Below are positions 1 to 4,473 of a stretch of 7,745 nucleotides of DNA, in pieces. Source of the DNA: Pseudomonadota bacterium (lineage in GTDB: Bacteria > Myxococcota > UBA9042 > PHBI01). Under the pieces are notes generated by a model that saw only the letters and a list, made by a program, of their open reading frames with translations, made no database searches and was not told the origin of the DNA. The DNA is taken from NCBI GenBank assembly GCA_005772945.1, contig SXIE01000448.1, positions 1 through 7,745 on the forward strand, read 5' to 3'. Both the position numbers and the translations under genes were made by a program. The first letter of the stretch is position 1. Every line of letters starts with the position of its first letter.

Positions 1-531
1 CTGGTGCGCGCCGGCCGCTTCCGAGCCGATCTCTTCTATCGCCTCGCGGTCGTGCGCGTCCGTCTGCCGTCGCTCAAGGCGCGGCGCGAGGACATCCCGC
101 TGCTGGTCGGCACCATGCTGGCGCAGCGTGGGCTCGAGCCGCAGCCGATCGGCGGGCCCGAGCTCGAGTGGCTGCTCGCGCACGGCTGGCCGGGGAACGT
201 GCGCGAGCTGCGCAACGCCGGCGAGCGCGCCATCGCGCTGTCGCCCGGCGCGCGTCGCTTCAGCGAGCTGCGTTGGGCCTTTCTCCCGAGCGCCGCCGCG
301 CCGCCGACGGCCGAAGGTGCGCGCCCCGCCCCGAGCGTTCAGACGGAGGCGCCGTTCGCGGCGGCGCGCAATGCCGTCCTCGACGGCTTCGAGCGCACGT
401 ACCTCGCAGCGCTCGTCCAGCGCTACCCCGACAACCTCAGCGCCATGGCCCGCGCGGCCCACCTCGATCGGAAGACGCTGCGCGCGCTCCTCGCCAAGCA
501 CCACCTGACGATTCCACGCGCGGGCGGCTGA
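1..531 (+). CDS. Sigma-54-dependent transcriptional activator, C-terminal part (5' end outside window)
   Basis: The visible 176 residues are the end of a bacterial enhancer-binding protein, which uses ATP hydrolysis to remodel sigma-54 RNA polymerase. The first residues, GRFRADLFYRL, followed by a VRLPSLKARREDIPLL stretch, match the late AAA+ core of the family (usual form FRxDLYYRL...LPPLRxRxEDI). HGWPGNVREL at about residues 61-70 is the sensor II motif. A Pro/Ala-rich linker follows. The last ~45 residues (FERTYLAAL...NLSAMARAAHLDRKTLRALL) form a Fis-type helix-turn-helix that binds upstream activating sequences. The Walker motifs, the GAFTGA loop and any N-terminal sensory domain (often FHA in myxobacteria) lie before the window, so its signal is unknown. 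It is convergent with the phosphatase gene. No recognisable sigma-54 promoter was found in the window, so its targets are not evident here. Confidence 0.93.
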   Translation: MVRAGRFRADLFYRLAVVRVRLPSLKARREDIPLLVGTMLAQRGLEPQPIGGPELEWLLAHGWPGNVRELRNAGERAIALSPGARRFSELRWAFLPSAAAPPTAEGARPAPSVQTEAPFAAARNAVLDGFERTYLAALVQRYPDNLSAMARAAHLDRKTLRALLAKHHLTIPRAGG

Positions 532-573
532 CGACCCCGCCGTCCACACCGGCTGTCCGATGTCCGCCGCCGT

Positions 574-603
574 CGAGATCGACCACTCTGGTCGGTCGAT
601 TCG
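574..603. terminator. Possible bidirectional terminator hairpin between convergent genes
   Basis: ATCGACC (578-584) and GGTCGAT (594-600) form a perfect 7-bp stem around a 9-nt loop. Three more pairs outside (574-576 with 601-603) are possible if G577 bulges out. It lies in the 90-bp gap between the stop of the sigma-54 activator and the stop of the phosphatase gene, where a shared terminator is expected. There is no U-tract on either strand, so intrinsic termination is uncertain. The rest of the gap shows nothing. Confidence 0.35.
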
Positions 604-621
604 GTCACGACAGCGCCGACC

Positions 622-1407
622 TCACGATACCGCGCTCGGGTGGACGAGCGCGTCGTCGCCGCGACCGCCGACGCCGATGACGATGGCCGTGATGTTGTCG
701 GTCGAGCCGCGCTCGAGGGCGCGGTGGACGAGGCGCTCGGCCGCGCCCTGGCGCGAGGGGAACGCGAGCTCCTCGGCCAGCTCGGGGGCCGGGACGAAGC
801 TGGAGACGCCGTCGGTGCAGAGGAGGTAGCGGTCGCCCTCCTCAGGCAGGTCGAGCGCCACGGTCGGCCTGAGCCAACCTTCGACCCCGAGGGCGCGCGT
901 CACGTAGTTGCGGAGGTGAGGCGGGGCCTCCTCGGAACCAAGGACACCGGCCGCGCGCAGCTCGGCGACGACCGAGTGGTCGGTCGTGAGGGCGACCAGG
1001 CGCCCGCGTCGCCAACGATAGATCCGGCTGTCGCCGACGTGGGCGATGGCGACGCGATCGCCCGCCAGGTAAAGCGCGGCGATGGTGGTGCCGAGGCGCG
1101 GGTGCTGCGCGTTGCGCGCTTCCATGACGCTGCGATGCGCCAGGCGGATCGCCTGATCGAGGACGTTCTCCGCGGGGCTGCGTGCCGGATCGGCGGGAAA
1201 GGGCCAGGTGCGCTCGCGATCCTCGTGAAGGGTGCGGACGAAGTTGGCGAGCTCGGTCAGCGCGAGGGCGCTCGCGATCTCGCCGCCCTCGTAGCCCCCC
1301 ATCCCGTCGGCCACAGCGTAGAGGCCGAGGTCGTTCGCGACCAGGATGGCGTCTTCGTTGTTCTGGCGGCGTCCGCGGGTGGTGGTGGCTGCGGCGTAGA
1401 GATGCAT
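622..1407 (-). CDS. PP2C-family serine/threonine protein phosphatase
   Basis: This 261-residue protein is a metal-dependent (Mg/Mn) PPM/PP2C phosphatase that removes phosphate from Ser/Thr, most likely counteracting Hanks-type kinases in the cytoplasm. Family motifs appear in order: RRQNNEDA near residues 13-20 (Arg contacts phosphate, Asp binds metal), LYAVADGMGGYEGGE near 29-43 (metal-binding DGMGG), LGTTIAALYL, IAHVGDSRIYRWR, LTTDHS, YLLCTDGVSSFV (metal Asp) and GSTDNITAIV near the C-terminus (last metal Asp). Length fits a single-domain soluble enzyme; there is no membrane segment. The open frame extends 40 codons upstream to 1527, but the ATG at 1405-1407 is preferred: MHLYAAATTTRGRRQNNED begins where the family begins, a GGGAG Shine-Dalgarno lies 8 nt upstream, and the upstream codons encode low-complexity, non-family sequence. 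The leader can fold over this ribosome binding site. A terminator separates the gene from the parB-like gene upstream, so it is probably its own unit. Confidence 0.93.
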   Translation of the reverse strand: MHLYAAATTTRGRRQNNEDAILVANDLGLYAVADGMGGYEGGEIASALALTELANFVRTLHEDRERTWPFPADPARSPAENVLDQAIRLAHRSVMEARNAQHPRLGTTIAALYLAGDRVAIAHVGDSRIYRWRRGRLVALTTDHSVVAELRAAGVLGSEEAPPHLRNYVTRALGVEGWLRPTVALDLPEEGDRYLLCTDGVSSFVPAPELAEELAFPSRQGAAERLVHRALERGSTDNITAIVIGVGGRGDDALVHPSAVS

Positions 1408-1413
1408 GGTCGT

Positions 1414-1444
1414 GACTCCCGTTCGTTGGACCTGGACGGGAGTC
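1414..1444 (-). promoter_or_regulatory. Inverted repeat in the phosphatase leader that covers the ribosome binding site
   Basis: GACTCCCGT (1414-1422) and ACGGGAGTC (1436-1444) are perfect 9-bp inverted repeats separated by 13 nt. In the minus-strand transcript the 3' arm contains the GGGAG Shine-Dalgarno of the phosphatase gene (1416-1420) and ends 6 nt before its ATG. A folded hairpin would hide the ribosome binding site. The same sequence could instead be a DNA operator for a dimeric repressor. The repeat is seen directly; the regulatory role is inferred. Confidence 0.5.
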
Positions 1445-1570
1445 GTAGGAGCACGGCGCGTGCCACGCCTCGCGACCAGGATCTTCGCCAACGCCTGGGG
1501 AAGCGTCCCCCACCTCGAGGGCCCCACTGAGGAGCGCCGCCCCAGGGGGTCACGTCGACCGGCCCGCGAA

Positions 1571-1600
1571 GTGCGGAAAATGCACGTAATTAACCGTCGG
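1571..1600 (-). promoter_or_regulatory. AT-rich island, weak candidate promoter region of the phosphatase gene
   Basis: Within the 261-bp gap between the parB-like and phosphatase genes, the strongly AT-rich patches are here and in the terminator. TAATTA at 1587-1592 could serve as a -10 element for minus-strand transcription, with a leader of roughly 170 nt. No acceptable -35 hexamer lies 16-18 bp upstream, so this is a location hint only. The rest of the gap holds the leader hairpin (1414-1444) and the terminator (1628-1660); no gene is seen in it. Confidence 0.2.
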
Positions 1601-1627
1601 AAGGGGCTGACGGTATTGCCGAATCCG

Positions 1628-1660
1628 AAAAAGTGCCGTTTGGCCGTTTTCGGCCACGGG
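1628..1660 (-). terminator. Rho-independent-like terminator after the parB-like gene
   Basis: On the minus strand, TGGCCG-AAAA-CGGCCA (1641-1656) is a perfect 6-bp stem with a 4-nt loop. Three more G-C pairs are possible outside if two A residues bulge. A TTTTT run (1628-1632) follows 8 nt after the core stem. It begins about 9-13 nt downstream of the parB-like stop codon, the expected place. The gap between stem and T-run is longer than ideal, hence moderate confidence. Confidence 0.5.
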
Positions 1661-1668
1661 CGGACCGG

Positions 1669-2541
1669 CTACGCGGGCTCGCGACCGGCGGATTTGGTGC
1701 GGGCAAGCGCTCCGCGCTCTTCCCGCCCAGCCGATTCAGCGCGCGCGACGGCGCCCTCGAGCCAGGTGATGAGCGTGCGCATGCGCTTCTGGATGGCCGG
1801 AGACCACTGTTCGGGCTCGGCGCGTGCCAGGTCCAGCACGAGGTGGTTCGCGCCGCGGAACCTCACCCCAGCGATGGGACGGCCGCGCCGCTTCCTGACG
1901 AGGGCGTCGAGCTCGTTGGCCAGTTGCTCCTCGCCGAGGCCGCGGCGCGCCGCCGCCGCGATCGTCGGCTCGATGCTCACGCGCGGATGGCGCTGGACGA
2001 AGGTCGCGACGACGGCGCCGTGCCGAAGCGTCAGGCCGTGGGTGCGGACCAAGGCGCGCACCGCGTCCGGCATGCGCCCGACGGCCGCGACGCGCGCGTG
2101 ATCACGCGCGACCATGCCGCAGAGCTGCGCGATCTCGTCGCCGTTGTGGCCTTCGTCGTGGAGCTTGAAGACGAAGTAGCTCAGGTCGACGCCACGCAGC
2201 TTGCGATGCGCGACGTTCTCGGCCCAGGCGATGCGCCAGGCCTCGCGGTCGTCGCAGGCGACGACGATGGCCTTGGCGAACGGGCGCCCGAGCTCGCTGA
2301 GCGCGCGCAGGCGGCGAAAGCCGGCGATGATCTGGTAGCGCCCGTCGGGTCGGCGACGCAAGAACACCGGGACCTGCTGGGGGGTCACGCGCAGCTCGGC
2401 CACCAGATCATCGACGGCGATGATGGCGCGCTGGCGGAAGGTGTCGTCGCTCGAGTCGATTTCGCGAAGCGAGATCTCCTCGACGACGTGCGGCGTGACC
2501 AAGGGCGGGCGTCCGGTGACGGCGAGCTTGCGGGGTGCCAT
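1669..2541 (-). CDS. Orphan ParB/Spo0J-like DNA-binding protein
   Basis: This 290-residue protein has the ParB N-terminal fold followed by a helix-turn-helix. Residues ~23-100 (ISLREIDSSDDTFRQR ... VPVFLRRRPDGRYQIIAGFRRLRALSELG) match the ParB/sulfiredoxin-like nucleotide-binding domain. GFRRLRA (74-80) stands where chromosomal ParB has GERRxRA, the CTP-triphosphate motif. ENVAHRKL (108-115) matches the following ENxxRxxL-type motif. An HTH is likely at ~133-160 (GDEIAQLCGMVARDHARVAAVGRMP). The C-terminal ~70 residues are basic and poorly conserved and end in a Ser/Ala/Arg/Glu-rich tail; the canonical ParB dimerisation domain is not obvious. No parA neighbour is visible, so this is unlikely to be the chromosome-segregation ParB; a ParB-like regulator or a plasmid/phage-derived protein is more plausible. 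Start: ATG at 2539-2541 with only a weak GA-rich ribosome site. It is divergent from the deacetylase gene. Confidence 0.8.
   Translation of the reverse strand: MAPRKLAVTGRPPLVTPHVVEEISLREIDSSDDTFRQRAIIAVDDLVAELRVTPQQVPVFLRRRPDGRYQIIAGFRRLRALSELGRPFAKAIVVACDDREAWRIAWAENVAHRKLRGVDLSYFVFKLHDEGHNGDEIAQLCGMVARDHARVAAVGRMPDAVRALVRTHGLTLRHGAVVATFVQRHPRVSIEPTIAAAARRGLGEEQLANELDALVRKRRGRPIAGVRFRGANHLVLDLARAEPEQWSPAIQKRMRTLITWLEGAVARAESAGREERGALARTKSAGREPA
2093..2110. repeat. 18-bp perfect palindrome inside the parB-like gene
   Basis: CGCGCGTGATCACGCGCG reads the same on both strands, centred between 2101 and 2102. It encodes Ala-Arg-Asp-His-Ala-Arg (about residues 145-150), the start of the probable HTH recognition helix, so part of the symmetry may be imposed by codon choice in GC-rich DNA. 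Its size and position also suit a binding site for a dimeric protein. It does not match the consensus chromosomal parS. Confidence 0.45.
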
Positions 2542-2579
2542 GGCTCTAGCCTATCGCAAGCGGCCGGCGTTCGGCGAGT

Positions 2580-2662
2580 GCAGATGGGCGTGAGCCCCGG
2601 CGCGTGTCCGCGAGCGTCCGCGCGGGCGTTGACCGACAAGACGCAGATGGGCCAAGATGGCC
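2580..2662 (+). promoter_or_regulatory. Divergent promoter region with candidate -35/-10 for the deacetylase operon
   Basis: The 143-bp space between the divergent parB-like and deacetylase genes must drive at least the latter. TTGACC at 2629-2634 matches five of six consensus -35 bases. CAAGAT at 2653-2658 is a weak -10 after an 18-bp spacer and would leave a leader of about 20 nt. Repeats surround it: GCAGATGGGC at 2580-2589 and again at 2643-2652 (63 bp apart), GTCCGCG at 2606-2612 and 2616-2622 (10 bp apart), and the inverted repeat GGCCA-AGA-TGGCC at 2650-2662 overlapping the -10. Repeats are seen directly; their role is inferred. No convincing minus-strand promoter was identified. Confidence 0.35.
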
Positions 2663-2684
2663 GGGTCCCGCGCCGGGTGGCCCC

Positions 2685-3401
2685 ATGAACGAGCCGACGA
2701 ACGAGCCGACGACCTCCGTGACCGCGTCGCAGCCGTCGCGCATCCTCCTCATCGCGCCGCACGCCGACGACGAGCTGTTCGGCGCGGGGGCGTCGCTGCT
2801 GCGGTGGCGCGATGCGGGCGCCCAGATCCACATGCTGCTGGTCGCATGCTCAGACGTGCGCATGCGCCACACCGGCGGCGTCGTGACGGCGGCGACGCGC
2901 GCGGCCGAGTTCACGAAGTCGGCCGAGGCGGTCTCGACGACCGTGCCGACGATCCTCTGGATGAACGACGCGCGCCTCGACGAGCAGCCGCTCTCGGCGC
3001 TGGTGTCGAAGCTCGACGATGCGCTCGATGCGTTTCGGCCGGATCTGATGCTCATCCCGGAGCCGAGCTACCACCAGGATCACCAATACGTGAACCGCGC
3101 CTGCGTGGCGGCGTTGAGGCCCACCGGCGGCGCGCGACCGGCCAAGGTGTTGGCGTACGAGGTGCCGACCTCGACGGGGATCGGCAGCCCGGCGTTCTCG
3201 CCGACGATGTACGTCAACGTGTCCGAGCAGATCGAGCGCAAGGCCGAGCTGCTGCGGCAGATCTACGTGAGTCAGTACACGGCGGTCGAGCGCGGCGGCC
3301 TCGCCGAGCATGGCATGCGGCGCCACGCGAGCTACCGCGGGGCCGAGTGCGGGGTCGAGTTTGCCGAGGCCTACGTGGTGTTGCGCGAGCTGGTGCGATG
3401 A
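2685..3401 (+). CDS. PIG-L/LmbE-family zinc-dependent N-deacetylase
   Basis: The 238-residue product belongs to the PIG-L (LmbE) family, zinc hydrolases that remove an acetyl group from N-acetylated sugars or related amides (for example MshB and BshB in low-molecular-weight thiol synthesis). RILLIAPHADDELFGAGA (residues 19-36) carries PHADDE, a variant of the usual AHPDDE; His26 and Asp29 would be zinc ligands and Asp28 the general base. SYHQDHQYVNRA (128-139) holds the HxDH motif with the third zinc ligand, His133. No signal peptide or membrane helix is seen, so it is probably cytoplasmic. The open frame extends upstream to a GTG at 2604, but ATG 2685 is chosen: homology starts at about residue 19, and the upstream codons cover the candidate promoter. 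The first codons contain a 12-bp tandem repeat. Its stop overlaps the next start as ATGA, so it is likely translationally coupled to the ATP-grasp gene. The substrate cannot be deduced. Confidence 0.9.
   Translation: MNEPTNEPTTSVTASQPSRILLIAPHADDELFGAGASLLRWRDAGAQIHMLLVACSDVRMRHTGGVVTAATRAAEFTKSAEAVSTTVPTILWMNDARLDEQPLSALVSKLDDALDAFRPDLMLIPEPSYHQDHQYVNRACVAALRPTGGARPAKVLAYEVPTSTGIGSPAFSPTMYVNVSEQIERKAELLRQIYVSQYTAVERGGLAEHGMRRHASYRGAECGVEFAEAYVVLRELVR
2688..2711 (+). repeat. 12-bp tandem duplication encoding NEPTNEPT
   Basis: AACGAGCCGACG occurs twice in a row directly after the deacetylase start codon, giving Asn-Glu-Pro-Thr repeated twice. It is in frame and lies before the catalytic domain, so it should not affect activity. 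Confidence 0.85.
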
Positions 3402-4354
3402 TCCTCGTCGTGCCCGAGGCGGGCGGGGATGCGGGCGTGGGGTGCCTGCGCATGGCCGGGGCGCTGGCGTGCGGGCCGTCCGGGGCGCCGCGTATCGGCC
3501 GCGTGCACGCCTGGGATGCGTCAGGGTCGCTGCCGCTCGCGGGGCTGCTGCCGCCAGAGACGGCGCTGACCATCGGGGTGGTGCCGCTCGCGACCGCGCA
3601 CGAAGCGCTCGTCGAGGCGCTCGCCACCGAGCTGGCGGCGCTCGCGGCCACGGGCCGGCCGCTCGTCTTGGCGCCGACGGCCGAGCACATGACGGGAGCG
3701 CTCATCGCGCTGGCGGCCGCGCGGCGGCTCCCGTCCTCGCTCCGGACGTGGCTGCCGAGCGCGGACGGGTACGCGGCCTCGCGCGACAAGGTGCTCTTGG
3801 CGCGGCACCTCCACGCCGCGGGCCTCGGGCATGTCGCCATCGAGACGGGGGCCTGGAGCGAGGCGCGCACGTTCGGCAAGCCGCGCGACGGGGTCGGCTC
3901 GCGCGGTTGCGCGCGCGTGCAAACGTCGGCCGAGGCGGCGCTGCTGGCGGCCACGGGACACGTCTTCCAGCCGCTCTTGGGCGGTCCGGACTACGTGGTG
4001 GACGTGGCGGCCGGGCGGGCGCTGACGCGCGTCGTCATGCGGCAGCGGGGTGGAGCAGACACGCAGTTCGTGGTCGTCGCGGAGCCGGCTCTCGAGGCGC
4101 TCGCGCAGGAGGTCGCGGCGTCGCTCGGGGCGCCGGTGGCGAATGTTCAGGCCAAGAAGGTCGGCGACGGCTGGCGTGTCTTCGACGTGGGGACGCGCTT
4201 TTCGGGGGCTGCGTGCGCAGCGCGCCTGGCGGGCGTCAACTGGCTCGCGGGGCTCTTGAGCGCGGACGCGGGCGAGCGCGCGGCGACGTGGTTCGCGCCG
4301 CGTTTCGGGACGAGCGTCCAGCGCCGCTTCGAGGAAGTCACGGTGGCGTCATGA
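3398..4354 (+). CDS. ATP-grasp superfamily ligase (CarB/PylC-like)
   Basis: The 318-residue product looks like an ATP-grasp enzyme, a family that activates a carboxylate as acyl phosphate and joins it to an amine or similar nucleophile. After a ~115-residue pre-domain, GYAASRDKVLLARHLHAAGL (124-143) matches the family entry helix (SxDKxxxxxxLxxAGL). FGKPRDGVGSRGCARV (159-174) is the glycine-rich ATP-binding loop, and FQPLLGGPDYVVDV (190-203) corresponds to the QexlxGxeysVDv strand. MRQRGGADTQFVVV (214-227) resembles the substrate-side segment. DVGTRFSGA (263-271) aligns with the usual EINPRFSGG. There the metal-binding Glu is Asp and the Asn is Gly, so metal binding may be altered. Start at ATG 3398, overlapping the deacetylase stop by 4 bp (ATGA). 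Close coupling suggests the ligase acts on the amine the deacetylase exposes. Fold call is fairly firm; substrate is unknown. Confidence 0.75.
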   Translation: MILVVPEAGGDAGVGCLRMAGALACGPSGAPRIGRVHAWDASGSLPLAGLLPPETALTIGVVPLATAHEALVEALATELAALAATGRPLVLAPTAEHMTGALIALAAARRLPSSLRTWLPSADGYAASRDKVLLARHLHAAGLGHVAIETGAWSEARTFGKPRDGVGSRGCARVQTSAEAALLAATGHVFQPLLGGPDYVVDVAAGRALTRVVMRQRGGADTQFVVVAEPALEALAQEVAASLGAPVANVQAKKVGDGWRVFDVGTRFSGAACAARLAGVNWLAGLLSADAGERAATWFAPRFGTSVQRRFEEVTVAS

Positions 4355-4464
4355 TCGGAAATCCCGCGGACGATCGCACGCACGTCGCCTTCTGGAGCGC
4401 CACGCAGCGCGCGCCCGATCGCTCGGACGCCGAGCGCGTCACGACAAGGACCGACCTCGGGTGA
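4351..4464 (+). CDS. Possible small ORF, 37 residues, overlapping the ATP-grasp stop
   Basis: An ATG at 4351-4353 overlaps the ATP-grasp TGA as ATGA, repeating the arrangement of the preceding pair. The frame encodes MIGNPADDRTHVAFWS... and ends at a TGA 9 bp before the 3' end of the convergent gene. The peptide is hydrophilic, with no membrane segment or known motif. ATGA can arise by chance from a TGA stop, and a long frame is easy in GC-rich DNA, so this may not be translated. Confidence 0.2.
   Translation: MIGNPADDRTHVAFWSATQRAPDRSDAERVTTRTDLG
4420..4436. terminator. Possible bidirectional hairpin between convergent operons
   Basis: CGCTCGG (4420-4426) and CCGAGCG (4430-4436) are perfect 7-bp arms around a 3-nt loop, in the 119-bp gap between the convergent ATP-grasp and glycosyltransferase-like genes. 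There is no T-run on either side. The position suits a shared terminator, but it also lies inside the doubtful small ORF. Confidence 0.3.
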
Positions 4465-4473
4465 GGTGCGGCG

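Noticed and set aside
1408..1527. A 40-codon N-terminal extension of the phosphatase.
   Set aside because: It has no family similarity, and the internal ATG at 1407 has a good ribosome site.
640..1530. A 296-codon plus-strand frame opposite the phosphatase, with similar long antisense frames opposite the parB-like, glycosyltransferase-like and kinase genes.
   Set aside because: These arise because GC-rich third positions suppress stop codons on the other strand; their products are low-complexity.
2657..3397. A 247-codon in-frame extension upstream of the ATP-grasp start.
   Set aside because: It is a shadow of the deacetylase gene, Arg/Ala-rich and without family similarity; the ATGA start at 3398 fits the fold.
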